Virus record (IMG/VR): IMGVR_UViG_3300024259_000089
Coordinates: 1-37,465 of that record
From: a virus
Direction: 5' to 3' (one strand)
Length of the DNA stretch: 37,465 nt
The notes below the pieces were generated by a model that was not told the origin of the DNA, ran no database searches, and saw nothing but the letters and a program-made list of their open reading frames with translations. The position numbers were made by a program, and so were the translations under genes. This document shows, piece by piece, positions 28,779-36,854 of the stretch; within the stretch, counting starts at the first letter, position 1; each line of letters opens with the position of its first letter.

Positions 28779-29261
28779 ATGAAACAAGTAAAAAGGTGTT
28801 TGTATTGTAACAAGGAATTTAAAAAACCAATAAATGAAAGTCAAAAAGATTGGATTAATAGACATAAGTATTGTTCTAGAGAATGTTCTTATAAAGGTAA
28901 GATTGGAACTAAAACTAATAGTGAAGAATTTAAGAAACATTTGTCGGAAAAAATGAAAGGTAATAAATATCGTTTAGGAAAAGAGCCGTGGAATAAAGGA
29001 TTAAAGATAACTCAGACTAAAGGTAAAGGAAATGGAATGTGGAAAGGTGATAAAGTAGGTTATTTTGCACTTCATAGATGGGTAGATAGAGAAAAAGGAA
29101 AGCCTAAACAATGTGAAGAATGTGGTAAAACTAGAGAAGAAGCAAAAATTGAATGGGCTAATATAGATCACAAATACAGAAGAAATACTAATGATTATAA
29201 AGCTTTATGTACTAAATGCCACCGAGCATTTGATATAAATTATAATAATTGGAAAGGATAA
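28779..29261 (+). CDS. HNH endonuclease with N-terminal zinc finger and NUMOD3-type motif
   Basis: The start is at 28779 (ATTATATG). An in-frame ATG at 28719 is discounted because its leader crosses the perfect inverted repeats. The product has 160 residues. An N-terminal C-x2-C...C-x3-C finger (CLYCNKEF, HKYCSREC) precedes NUMOD3-like EEFKKHLSEKMKGN and the HNH core with CEECGK and WANIDHKYRRNTNDYKALC, then KCHRAFDI. A 58-base stretch is identical to one in the HNH gene at 29434. It is inserted between capsid and connector genes. Confidence 0.87.
   Translation: MKQVKRCLYCNKEFKKPINESQKDWINRHKYCSRECSYKGKIGTKTNSEEFKKHLSEKMKGNKYRLGKEPWNKGLKITQTKGKGNGMWKGDKVGYFALHRWVDREKGKPKQCEECGKTREEAKIEWANIDHKYRRNTNDYKALCTKCHRAFDINYNNWKG
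29154..29211 (+). repeat. 58-base direct repeat, copy 1
   Basis: Identical over 58 bases to 29689-29746. It encodes WANIDHKYRRNTNDYKALC in both HNH genes. The flanking codons differ, which points to recent duplication or gene conversion of this part. Confidence 0.85.
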
Positions 29262-29265
29262 AAAT

Positions 29266-29433
29266 ATGTATAAATTTATTTACAAAAATAAGAAAACTGG
29301 TGCTAGAATATTAAGCCATACAGAACAAGATAATGAGAACTTAGTATTAGTATCTGGTGTTAGAACAACTGATATTAAAAGGAAAGAAGTTGTTGAAAGA
29401 AAGAAAAGATCTTACAAACGTAAAACAAAATAA
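29266..29433 (+). CDS. Small basic protein between two HNH genes
   Basis: The product has 55 residues: a strand-like N-terminal part (YKFIYKNKKTGARIL), a short middle and a very basic end (ERKKRSYKRKTK). Its TAA is followed at once by the ATG of the next HNH gene. It may be a small head protein or DNA-binding protein; the family is not recognised. Confidence 0.55.
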   Translation: MYKFIYKNKKTGARILSHTEQDNENLVLVSGVRTTDIKRKEVVERKKRSYKRKTK

Positions 29434-29811
29434 ATGCCCTTTAAAGGATACAAACAAACGGAAGAACATAAAAAGAAAGTAAGTGAAGCTATGAAAGGTA
29501 AAACTCCTAAAAATATTAAATTAATAGCTGGTTGGAATAAAGGAATTAAAGGTCATTGTGCTAATGAAAAAAATGGAATGTGGAAAGGTGATGATGCTAA
29601 GAAAGGAGCAATACATCACTGGATAGAAAGAAGATTAGGAATGGCAAAAGAACATAAATGTATTGATTGTGGAAAACAAGCAGAAGATTGGGCTAATATA
29701 GATCACAAATACAGAAGAAATACTAATGATTATAAAGCTTTATGTAAAAAATGCCATAGAAAATTTGATATAAAATATAATAATTGGAAAAATATTAATA
29801 AAAATATATGA
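29434..29811 (+). CDS. HNH endonuclease with NUMOD3-type motif
   Basis: The product has 125 residues: NUMOD3-like start (GYKQTEEHKKKVSEAMKGKT), then NGMWKGDDAKKGAIHHW, CIDCGK and WANIDHKYRRNTNDYKALC with KCHRKFDI. It is a close paralogue of the gene at 28779 but lacks the N-terminal zinc finger. It overlaps the connector gene by 4 bases (ATGA), so it is well fitted into the operon. Confidence 0.87.
   Translation: MPFKGYKQTEEHKKKVSEAMKGKTPKNIKLIAGWNKGIKGHCANEKNGMWKGDDAKKGAIHHWIERRLGMAKEHKCIDCGKQAEDWANIDHKYRRNTNDYKALCKKCHRKFDIKYNNWKNINKNI
29689..29746 (+). repeat. 58-base direct repeat, copy 2
   Basis: Identical to 29154-29211. The distance between copies is 535 bases; homologous recombination between them would remove the small gene at 29266 and fuse the two HNH genes. 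Confidence 0.85.
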
Positions 29812-30431
29812 GTATTACTAAGGAATATACTGATGAAGCTAAGATAAATACTTTTTTGAATAAAACTATTACTGTTGGTAGTGCAGATGATGCTATTAAT
29901 CAAGCCGTTGATGTTATTGATCAATTAACTGGAAGAAACTTTATAGCTGATTCAGAGGCTAGTTCTAGATTATTTGATGGCAATGATAAGGATATTTTAC
30001 CTATTGATGAGTGTGTTGAAATAACTGTTGTACAAAAAGGTGATAATTATTATGGAGATAGCTTTACAACAATTGCAGAGTTTGTTCAGGGTACTAATTC
30101 AGCAGGATATAGTAAGATGCCATTTAACTTTTCAGCCTTAAAAGCTCCTATAAGACGATTAGCATTAAGAGGTTATGCTTGGTTATTAGGTAGAGGAAAT
30201 CATAAGATAACTGCTAAATGGGGTTATTCAGTTGCAGTACCTGAAGCAATAGTATTAGCGACAACAATTCTAGCTAGTGGAATATATATGTTTAATCGAG
30301 GTGGTGCTAGTGGAAATGTTAAATCTGAAAAGATTGGTTTATATTCAGTATCTTATAATAATGATGAAGGATGGAGTGCATTTGAAAGAGCAAAATTAGC
30401 AATAGCCCAATATACTAAACCAATTATATGA
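29808..30431 (+). CDS. Head-tail connector protein (gp6/Ad1-like)
   Basis: The product has 207 residues. The N-terminal helical part (NTFLNKTITVGSADDAINQAVDVIDQLTGRNF) and a beta middle with ITAKWGYSVAVPEAIVLATTILA fit head-tail adaptor proteins of HK97 and SPP1 type, which bind beneath the portal. It overlaps the next gene by 4 bases. Confidence 0.75.
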   Translation: MSITKEYTDEAKINTFLNKTITVGSADDAINQAVDVIDQLTGRNFIADSEASSRLFDGNDKDILPIDECVEITVVQKGDNYYGDSFTTIAEFVQGTNSAGYSKMPFNFSALKAPIRRLALRGYAWLLGRGNHKITAKWGYSVAVPEAIVLATTILASGIYMFNRGGASGNVKSEKIGLYSVSYNNDEGWSAFERAKLAIAQYTKPII

Positions 30432-30733
30432 CAATAGAAAATTTTTATACAAGTACATTTACTAGAAAAGAATTAGTATATACTGGCAATAATAGTGATT
30501 ATGTTAAAGGTGATGGATTTACAGGACATATTCAACAAGCTAGACCTGATGTTATCCAATTTTTTGAAGGAAAGTTTAATCTAACTCATATTGTCTGGTG
30601 TCCGGTTGATACAGTAATTAATGAAACTGATAAAATAACTCTTAATGGAATTGATTATACAGTTAGAACAATTCAGAAAAATAATGTAGGAGATAATGAA
30701 CATTTGGAGGTATATGTAGAGGAGGGAAAATAA
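30428..30733 (+). CDS. Head closure protein candidate
   Basis: The product has 101 residues, all-beta in pattern. ITLNGIDYTVRTIQKNNVGDNEHLEVYVEE near the end is the typical SH3-like barrel segment of head-closure proteins. It comes after the adaptor and before the gp10-like protein, the canonical order. No enzyme motif is present. Confidence 0.7.
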   Translation: MTIENFYTSTFTRKELVYTGNNSDYVKGDGFTGHIQQARPDVIQFFEGKFNLTHIVWCPVDTVINETDKITLNGIDYTVRTIQKNNVGDNEHLEVYVEEGK

Positions 30734-30734
30734 G

Positions 30735-31148
30735 ATGGTAGTAGTGAAATTAATAGGAGCTAAAGAGTTTGAAACTGCAATTAAAAGAAATCCTAAAGTT
30801 GTTATAGAAGAAGGTCAGAAGATGATTCAAAGGACAAAGGCTCATATCCTAAGTTTATTAAAGAGAGCTCCGTGGGAAGTTGGTAATCCTAATGGTAAAG
30901 GTAAAGGTATTCCATTCGCTAGTGGTAATTTGAGAGATAGATCAGTGTTAAGTAAATTTGTTGGACCATTGAGTGCAAAGATATATGTTAATGAAACTAA
31001 GGCAAAATACGCTGTATATGTCCACGAAGGAACTAATAAAATGGATGGCAGACCTTTCCTAGATGTAGCTAAACAGGATGCAAAACCATTTATAAGAAAG
31101 AAAGAAAGAGAATTTTTAGATAAAGTAGTTAAAGAATTAGCAAAATAA
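30735..31148 (+). CDS. HK97 gp10-like neck/tail-completion protein
   Basis: The product has 137 residues. GNLRDRSVLS (64-73) and YAVYVHEGTNKMDGRPFL (about 92-109) are clear HK97 gp10 family signatures. The start has a good AGGAGGG site at 30720-30726, 8 bases upstream. It joins the head-closure ring to the tail. Confidence 0.87.
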   Translation: MVVVKLIGAKEFETAIKRNPKVVIEEGQKMIQRTKAHILSLLKRAPWEVGNPNGKGKGIPFASGNLRDRSVLSKFVGPLSAKIYVNETKAKYAVYVHEGTNKMDGRPFLDVAKQDAKPFIRKKEREFLDKVVKELAK

Positions 31149-31150
31149 TT

Positions 31151-31573
31151 ATGTATGCAACATTGTTACCAAAAATTCAAACAACATTAGAGGCTTGTGA
31201 TAAGCTAAATGATAAAGTTTATAATTATCCTATTAAAGATTTTCCCGGTTATCCTTGTGCCTACTATATTCCGACAGTGTTTGAAAATGAATTTTTAACT
31301 AATGCAGAAAATTTAAAAGGTTATAATTTCAAGATATATATTATTCAAGAAATGAAAAAAGCTGGAAATCAGAATGCTATAAATACAATATTAGCTGAAG
31401 CAGTAGATCAAATAATGGCCCAGTTTGATGAAGATTGGAATCAAGGAACTTTAGATGGCCATAGAATCTGGTGGAAATTAAATACTGGTGATTGGGGATT
31501 TGCTGATAATGAGGCTGGTAGAGTAGTATTTGCAGAATTAAATCTAATAGTCAATTTAATGACTACAAATTAA
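31151..31573 (+). CDS. Tail terminator protein candidate
   Basis: The product has 140 residues with a helix-strand-helix pattern. The middle YNFKIYIIQEMKKAG (strand) and late GDWGFADNEAGRVVFAELNLIVN resemble tail terminator/tail completion proteins. It lies between the gp10-like gene and the tail tube gene, the usual place. The family signature is weak by eye. Confidence 0.65.
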   Translation: MYATLLPKIQTTLEACDKLNDKVYNYPIKDFPGYPCAYYIPTVFENEFLTNAENLKGYNFKIYIIQEMKKAGNQNAINTILAEAVDQIMAQFDEDWNQGTLDGHRIWWKLNTGDWGFADNEAGRVVFAELNLIVNLMTTN

Positions 31574-31595
31574 TATAAATAATAATTAAAAAAAT

Positions 31596-32585
31596 ATGGG
31601 TGAAATAATTGGACAACAAATTGAAGTAGGCTTAGGTATTGAGAATGTAAGAGGTACTGCTTGGGCTACTGCAGAAAAATGGGTTAAAAAAATAACAGCT
31701 AACATCGTTCCTAAGGCTGAAAAGAAAGTAGATGAAAGTACCAGAAATAGATTAGAAGAATCTTTAGGTGCTCGAATTGTTAAAAAATGGTTTGAAGGTT
31801 CTTTAGAGGGCAATGTTCAAGCTGATATGATTGGTTATATTTTTTATAATGTTTTTGGTGCTTGTTCTAGTTCTGTTGTATCTGGAAGCGTTTACGATCA
31901 TACATTTTCAGTAGGTAATACAATTCAAAATCCTTCATTGACTGTTTATGCTAAAGATGGTGCTAATAGTCAAGAAGCTTATCAAAATGCTATGGTTAGT
32001 GCTTTAGAAATATCTGCTAGTGTTGATGATTATGTTAAGTTTACTGCTGAATTTATGGCTAAGGATAGCGTAGCGAATACTGATACACCTAGTTATGATA
32101 CTGAATATGATTTTATCGGAAAAGATATTGTTATCAAACTTGCTGATACTGAAGGTGGTTTAGCCGGAGCAACTGCTATTAAACCAAAGGATGTTAGTAT
32201 TAAATGGGATCTAGGTTTAATTGTAGATCATATTTTAGGTGCTTATGCTCCAGATGATATTTATAATGGTAAAATTGCCTTAGATGTTGACTTTACTTTG
32301 AACTATGATGATGATACTTTCAAAGACCTTTATCTAGCTGATACTTATAAATATATGTCAATCACTATTACTGGTGATGCTGATTTAGGTGGTGGAACTT
32401 ATCCTACAATTACTATGATTCTTAATAGAGTTCAAGTTCAAGATTGGAATAGGGATGATGCTGGAGCTGGTGAATTAGTAGGACAGCCAGTAAGTGTTAA
32501 AGCATTTTTCAATGAAACTGATGGAGAACAAAGTTCATTAGTTCTTAGAAATCTTACTACTGAATACGATATACCTTTAAGCTAA
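31596..32585 (+). CDS. Major tail (tube) protein
   Basis: The product has 329 residues. The start EIIGQQIEVGLGIENVRGTA and central beta-rich blocks (LEISASVDDYVKFTAEFMAKDS; VDFTLNYDDDTFKDLYLADT) match tube proteins of siphophages. The last part adds an Ig-like or decoration domain (GQPVSVKAFFNETDGEQ). It forms the hexameric tube around the tape measure. A strong hairpin follows the gene. Confidence 0.8.
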   Translation: MGEIIGQQIEVGLGIENVRGTAWATAEKWVKKITANIVPKAEKKVDESTRNRLEESLGARIVKKWFEGSLEGNVQADMIGYIFYNVFGACSSSVVSGSVYDHTFSVGNTIQNPSLTVYAKDGANSQEAYQNAMVSALEISASVDDYVKFTAEFMAKDSVANTDTPSYDTEYDFIGKDIVIKLADTEGGLAGATAIKPKDVSIKWDLGLIVDHILGAYAPDDIYNGKIALDVDFTLNYDDDTFKDLYLADTYKYMSITITGDADLGGGTYPTITMILNRVQVQDWNRDDAGAGELVGQPVSVKAFFNETDGEQSSLVLRNLTTEYDIPLS

Positions 32586-32594
32586 TTAAATTCA

Positions 32595-32615
32595 GGGAGG
32601 GCTAACAACCCTCCC
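32595..32615 (+). other. Strong hairpin after the major tail gene
   Basis: GGGAGGG (32595-32601) pairs perfectly with CCCTCCC (32609-32615) around a 7-base loop. There is no U-run. It probably stabilises the abundant tail mRNA or lowers read-through, explaining lower expression of downstream genes. Confidence 0.6.
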
Positions 32616-32632
32616 CTAATATAAACAAAATT

Positions 32633-32737
32633 ATGACAGACTATATTAAAAAAGGAATCAAAACAGGAAGAATTATAACATCAGTAATAGCAGTATTCTT
32701 CTTAATAATATTTATTTTAATAATAACAACAATATAA
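32633..32737 (+). CDS. 34-residue single-pass membrane protein
   Basis: The ATG at 32633 opens a frame that ends at TAA 32735-32737, overlapping the next ATG by one base (TAATG). The product has a basic N-terminal part and one long Ile/Val/Phe membrane segment (IITSVIAVFFLIIFILIITTI). Coupling to the tail chaperone gene supports translation. Function is unknown. Confidence 0.5.
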   Translation: MTDYIKKGIKTGRIITSVIAVFFLIIFILIITTI

Positions 32738-33090
32738 TGGAAAATAGAGAAATCAAAACCATAAAACTAAGCAAGTGTGAGGTTGACATAATTACTTATT
32801 TATCTTGGGGTGAAGCTAGTGATATTCAAGCTACTTTATATCAAGCAACTAAGGTAAATAATTTAAAACCGGGAATGACTGAAGATGATGCAAAAGATTT
32901 AGATATTGATTTGGGATTAGGAGAATCTTTAATAAATGGTAAGTATAAAATGGCAGAGGTATGTATCAAGGAAATCAGAGAAGGAGAGAAGAAAATAACT
33001 TACACTAGAGATTGGCTTTATAATTTAGATATTGATGATGGTAATTTATTAATGGAAGAATTAGATAAAATTGGTAAAAAAAAAGATTAA
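32737..33090 (+). CDS. Tail assembly chaperone (G-type, zero-frame product)
   Basis: The product has 117 residues, acidic and helical (EVDIITYLSWGEASDIQATLYQ). It sits between the tube and tape measure genes, where siphophages encode the chaperone that coats the tape measure. The frame ends at TAA 33088-33090 directly after nine A (33076-33084), the slippery site used to make the longer GT form. Confidence 0.8.
   Translation: MENREIKTIKLSKCEVDIITYLSWGEASDIQATLYQATKVNNLKPGMTEDDAKDLDIDLGLGESLINGKYKMAEVCIKEIREGEKKITYTRDWLYNLDIDDGNLLMEELDKIGKKKD
33076..33085 (+). promoter_or_regulatory. Slippery A9-G site for -1 ribosomal frameshift
   Basis: Nine A followed by G, read as AAA-AAA-AAA-GAT-TAA in the zero frame. 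A shift of -1 here leads into an open frame of 71 codons that ends at 33299. The stop immediately after the site favours frameshift detection. No strong downstream stem is obvious. Confidence 0.75.
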
Positions 33091-33299
33091 ATGTTAATCG
33101 TGCTGTCGATGAAATTAAAGGAAAGAAGCCACCATCAAACATAGTATTATTTGAAATGTTAAGTGAGAGATACCATTGGACACCAGATCAAATAAGAAAT
33201 ATGAAGCAGAAAGATGTACTAGATTATTTTACTATAATAAAAGCGAAAAATAATATAGAAAAATTTAATAGATTAAAAGCGAAAAATGGCAGAAAGTAG
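33084..33299 (+). CDS. T-frame extension of the tail chaperone (GT fusion by -1 frameshift)
   Basis: After a -1 shift at the A9 run the reading continues from 33084 with RLNVNRAVDEIKGKKPP, then LFEMLSERYHWTPDQIRNMKQ and a charged end, to TAG at 33297-33299. The extension has 71 residues, giving a fused product of about 187 residues. It has no start codon of its own in a good context. It overlaps the tape measure ATG (33286) by 14 bases, as in many siphophages. Confidence 0.75.
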   Translation, partial: RLNVNRAVDEIKGKKPPSNIVLFEMLSERYHWTPDQIRNMKQKDVLDYFTIIKAKNNIEKFNRLKAKNGRK

Positions 33300-34719
33300 A
33301 ACATTACAACTATTATTAACACTTAAAGATCAAGCTAGTAAAGATTTGAATAAATTAAGTGGTACACTAAAAAATAATAAAAAGGCATTTAAGAAAATGT
33401 CGGTTGTTGGTGTTGCTGGACTTACTGCTATAACTGTTGGAATAGGTAAAGCTGTTAAAGATGCTGGTGAAATGGAAGGTGCTATGGCTAAATTTAATAC
33501 TGTTTTTGGTGATGGTAAAGAAGAAATGTTAGATTTTGTCAACTCTTTAAGAAAAGAAATGCCTACTGCTACTCGAGATATTGTTAAGATGGCTTCAGGA
33601 GTTCAGGATTTATTAGTTCCTATGGGAGTTTCTAGGGAAAATGCACAGGGAATGACTAAAGATTTTCTCGATTTATCAAATAAAATTTCAGCTTTTAATG
33701 ATGTTAATCCAGAACAAGTATTAAATGCTATTAAATCTGGTTTAGTTGGTTCTAGTGAGCCATTAAAACAGTATGGTATTGATGCTCGAATAACTACTTT
33801 AGAAGTTGTAGCCTTAAATGAAGGCTTATTACAAGAAGGTCAAACTCTTAATGATTTAGATCCTGCAATGAGAACTCAAATACAAGCTCAAGCATTGTTA
33901 GCTCAAATAACTAATCAAAGTTCTGATGCTATCGAAGGCTTTACAGAGAATCAAGATAGTTTTATAAGACGACAACAAGAATTACAAGCTACAATGAAAG
34001 ATGTATCAGAAACAATAGGTACTGTTTTTCTACCAATAATTGATGATCTATTGAAAAAATTATTACCAGTAATTGCTAAAGTTTCTGAATGGGTACAAGA
34101 AAATCCTAAATTAACTAAGGTAATAATTATAGCCACTGCTTCTTTATTTGGATTATTAACAGTATTAGGACTAATAGGATTAGCTTTACCACCAATAATT
34201 GCTGGTTTTGCTCTATTATCTTGGCCTGTATTAGCAGTAATCGTAGCAGTCGGAGCTTTAATAGCTATTGGAGTATTATTAGTTAAAAATTGGGATAAAA
34301 TAAGACAAGGAGCATCAAATATTTGGAATGGAATAAAAACAGTTATTAGTGGAGTGATTGATTCAATAAAAGATGGTATCAAGGCAATGATAAATTATGT
34401 AATTGATAAATTAAATTGGTTTGTTAGAAAAGCAAACTCAATTCAACGAGGAATAAACTCAGTACCGGGAATTAATATACCATTGATACCACAAATACCA
34501 CGATTAGCTAAAGGTGGAATTGTTAATAAGCCTACAATAGCAATGATTGGAGAAGCCGGACCAGAAGCAGTTGTGCCTTTAAATAAAAGTAATGCTAGTG
34601 GAATTGGAGGAGGTCTTACTATAAATGTCTATGGTGATATTACAGGAGAAGATTTAATAAATAGAGTTGGAGAAGTTCTTATGGGAGATTTAAGAATGAA
34701 TCAAAAATTAAGTTTTTAA
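33286..34719 (+). CDS. Tape measure protein
   Basis: The product has 477 residues. The N-terminal 60 are charged and helical; 100-270 is a helical part with the minor tail pattern (SGLVGSSEPLKQYGIDAR); 278-333 are hydrophobic membrane-like helices; and LAKGGIVNKPTIAMIGEAGPEAVVPL (about 417-441) is the classic C-terminal block. It sets tail length and may form a channel at ejection. By the usual 0.15 nm per residue the tail would be about 70 nm, which is short for a siphophage. Confidence 0.9.
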   Translation: MAESRTLQLLLTLKDQASKDLNKLSGTLKNNKKAFKKMSVVGVAGLTAITVGIGKAVKDAGEMEGAMAKFNTVFGDGKEEMLDFVNSLRKEMPTATRDIVKMASGVQDLLVPMGVSRENAQGMTKDFLDLSNKISAFNDVNPEQVLNAIKSGLVGSSEPLKQYGIDARITTLEVVALNEGLLQEGQTLNDLDPAMRTQIQAQALLAQITNQSSDAIEGFTENQDSFIRRQQELQATMKDVSETIGTVFLPIIDDLLKKLLPVIAKVSEWVQENPKLTKVIIIATASLFGLLTVLGLIGLALPPIIAGFALLSWPVLAVIVAVGALIAIGVLLVKNWDKIRQGASNIWNGIKTVISGVIDSIKDGIKAMINYVIDKLNWFVRKANSIQRGINSVPGINIPLIPQIPRLAKGGIVNKPTIAMIGEAGPEAVVPLNKSNASGIGGGLTINVYGDITGEDLINRVGEVLMGDLRMNQKLSF

Positions 34720-34722
34720 TAT

Positions 34723-36216
34723 ATGGGTATTCAAGTAAAAATTAATGATGTTGATAAGACTAATACTATTGTAGAAAAAAGTCTTATAGTAAACTTAAAT
34801 CTAAATAATGTAGTAGATACAGCAAATTTCCAGATCAAACAAAAAGGAGCAACAGTACCAGAATTTAATGACGATATTAAGATATATGATGGAGGGGTTA
34901 AAATATTAGGAGGAAAAATATTATCAGTAAATCAAAGTCCATTATCTAACGCTGAAGGAATTATATATAATATTAATTGTGTAGATCATACTTGGGAATT
35001 TGATTCAAAGTTGGTAGCAAGAACTTATACTAATGAAACAATAGCAGATATAATTTCAGATTTAGTAACCGATTTTGCATCAGGTTTTACAAGCGTTAAT
35101 GCGACATCAGACTTCTTAATCGAAAAAATAGTATTTAATCAGGTTTCTCTAGGTCAGTGTATTAAGAGATTAGCAGATATTGTTCAGTATAGTTACTATA
35201 TAGATCAAGATAAAGATGTACATTTCTTTCCTAAAAATACTGAATCAGCACCATTCAAAATAACTGATGACGATACTGATAGTGATTATGGAAAGCATAT
35301 AGTAGGAAGTTTAAAGATAAACGATGATGGATCACAAGTTGCTAATGTAGTAAAGGTTAGAGGTGGTATTTATGAAGCAAGTACTTTTACAGATAGCATA
35401 ACTGTTAATGGAAATATAACTAAATCATTCCTAGTTGATTATAAATTTACAAATTTTGTAGTCAAATTAAATACAGTACTTCAAACAGTAGGTATAGATG
35501 GAACAGATCTTTTTGCAGACTATGACGTTTTATATAATTTTGATGAAAAAACATTTAGATTTGAAAATGCTTTAAGTGATGCTGATGTAGTGGAGTATAG
35601 TGGTAATCCTAAAAAACCAGTATTAGCAATAGCACAAGATTCAGCTAGTATTATAAAATATGGTATTCAAATTGAGAAAATTATTGATGATGATACCATT
35701 GAAGATCCTGATGTAGCAAGAAAGAGAGCAAGAGCAGAACTATTAACATTTGCAGATTCAGTTGTTGATTCTCGAGTAAAAACTTATGAATCCGGATTAA
35801 AAGCAGGTCAAACAATAAGAGTTTATAGTAATAGATTTAATATAGATGAAGATTTAATAATAAAAAAAGTTAGATTTAGTCAGCACGGCTACGATTCATT
35901 CCAATATTCATTAGATTTAGTCAGCACAAAGAGGTTTACATTAATTGAAATGCTACAATCGTTATTAACTCCTAAGCCTCGAGAGATAGATAATTCAGAA
36001 ACAGATGAGAATATGCAATTAGATGCTTTAAATATAACAGTATTAGAAGAATTTACTTTAGTTAATCCAGTTGAAGATAATGCAGGTATAGAGGTAGCAG
36101 AACAATATTATACTTCAGCAGTAGAGCCAATCTGGGTATTAGCATATTATGAACCATCAAGTCAGGCTGATCCTAAAAGGCAAGGTAGATTAGATATATC
36201 AATGAAACTTTATTAA
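34723..36216 (+). CDS. Baseplate hub / tail-tip protein
   Basis: The product has 497 residues, beta-rich. The hub-like region INCVDHTWEFDSKLVARTYT (about 84-103), then IADIISDLV, and VSLGQCIKRLADIVQYSYYID (about 141-161) resembles gp27-type hub domains of tail proteins. The later LTFADSVVDSRVKTYESGLKAG (about 344-365) and IIKKVRFSQHG block is also common in siphophage baseplate proteins. No peptidase motif is visible. It follows the tape measure by 3 bases. Confidence 0.75.
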   Translation: MGIQVKINDVDKTNTIVEKSLIVNLNLNNVVDTANFQIKQKGATVPEFNDDIKIYDGGVKILGGKILSVNQSPLSNAEGIIYNINCVDHTWEFDSKLVARTYTNETIADIISDLVTDFASGFTSVNATSDFLIEKIVFNQVSLGQCIKRLADIVQYSYYIDQDKDVHFFPKNTESAPFKITDDDTDSDYGKHIVGSLKINDDGSQVANVVKVRGGIYEASTFTDSITVNGNITKSFLVDYKFTNFVVKLNTVLQTVGIDGTDLFADYDVLYNFDEKTFRFENALSDADVVEYSGNPKKPVLAIAQDSASIIKYGIQIEKIIDDDTIEDPDVARKRARAELLTFADSVVDSRVKTYESGLKAGQTIRVYSNRFNIDEDLIIKKVRFSQHGYDSFQYSLDLVSTKRFTLIEMLQSLLTPKPREIDNSETDENMQLDALNITVLEEFTLVNPVEDNAGIEVAEQYYTSAVEPIWVLAYYEPSSQADPKRQGRLDISMKLY

Positions 36217-36227
36217 AATAAAATATT

Positions 36228-36836
36228 ATGATAAAAAAACTTATAGAAAAATTTGTAAAGAAATTTATAAAAAAGACAGCAAAAGTTAAAGTTAATTATA
36301 CTGCTTTTAATTTGAATCCAAAAATTAAGAGAACTGATGATGTAATGAAAGTAGTAAAAGAACTAGCTCATAAATATAATAACCTCGAAGATCTATTAGT
36401 AGATAAAATGTATCAGCTTTTAGTAAAACAAGGAGTTATTTTAAGTGCTGATATGAAGCATAATCTTATTCCTACAACAGGATTTAACGTTTTATGTAGA
36501 AGATTAGCAGGAGATACTACTTATACTGGAGAGGTTACAGATTGGGCTTTAGGGAGTGGTACAACAGCTTTTACAGTAGCTTCTACTCAATTAAATACAG
36601 AAACAGAAAGAGGAGTGGTTGATACGTCAGCTTTCGATGATAATATAGTTACAATAGATTCTTTTATAGGTGCAGGAGATATTCCAGATGCAACTTATGA
36701 AGAGTTCGGATATTTTATAGATGGTGATGGAAGTACACCTAATGATGGACAGGCTTGGAGTTTACTTATTACTGGTGGATGGGTTAAATCAGGAAGTTTG
36801 TTTATTTCAGGACAATATACTTTCGCAAATGCTTAA
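36228..36836 (+). CDS. Tail-tip structural protein, unknown
   Basis: The product has 202 residues. The first 20 are very basic (KKLIEKFVKKFIKKTAKV). Residues 50-75 are helical, and the remainder is Gly/Thr/Asp-rich and beta, ending with GSLFISGQYTF. Such proteins often link the baseplate to receptor-binding parts. It precedes the split tail gene by 18 bases. The family is not recognised. Confidence 0.65.
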   Translation: MIKKLIEKFVKKFIKKTAKVKVNYTAFNLNPKIKRTDDVMKVVKELAHKYNNLEDLLVDKMYQLLVKQGVILSADMKHNLIPTTGFNVLCRRLAGDTTYTGEVTDWALGSGTTAFTVASTQLNTETERGVVDTSAFDDNIVTIDSFIGAGDIPDATYEEFGYFIDGDGSTPNDGQAWSLLITGGWVKSGSLFISGQYTFANA

Positions 36837-36854
36837 TTAATAATAATTTTATAT

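Noticed and set aside
32595-32615. Rho-independent terminator
   Set aside because: The stem is strong, but it is followed by CTAATATAAAC rather than a U-run.
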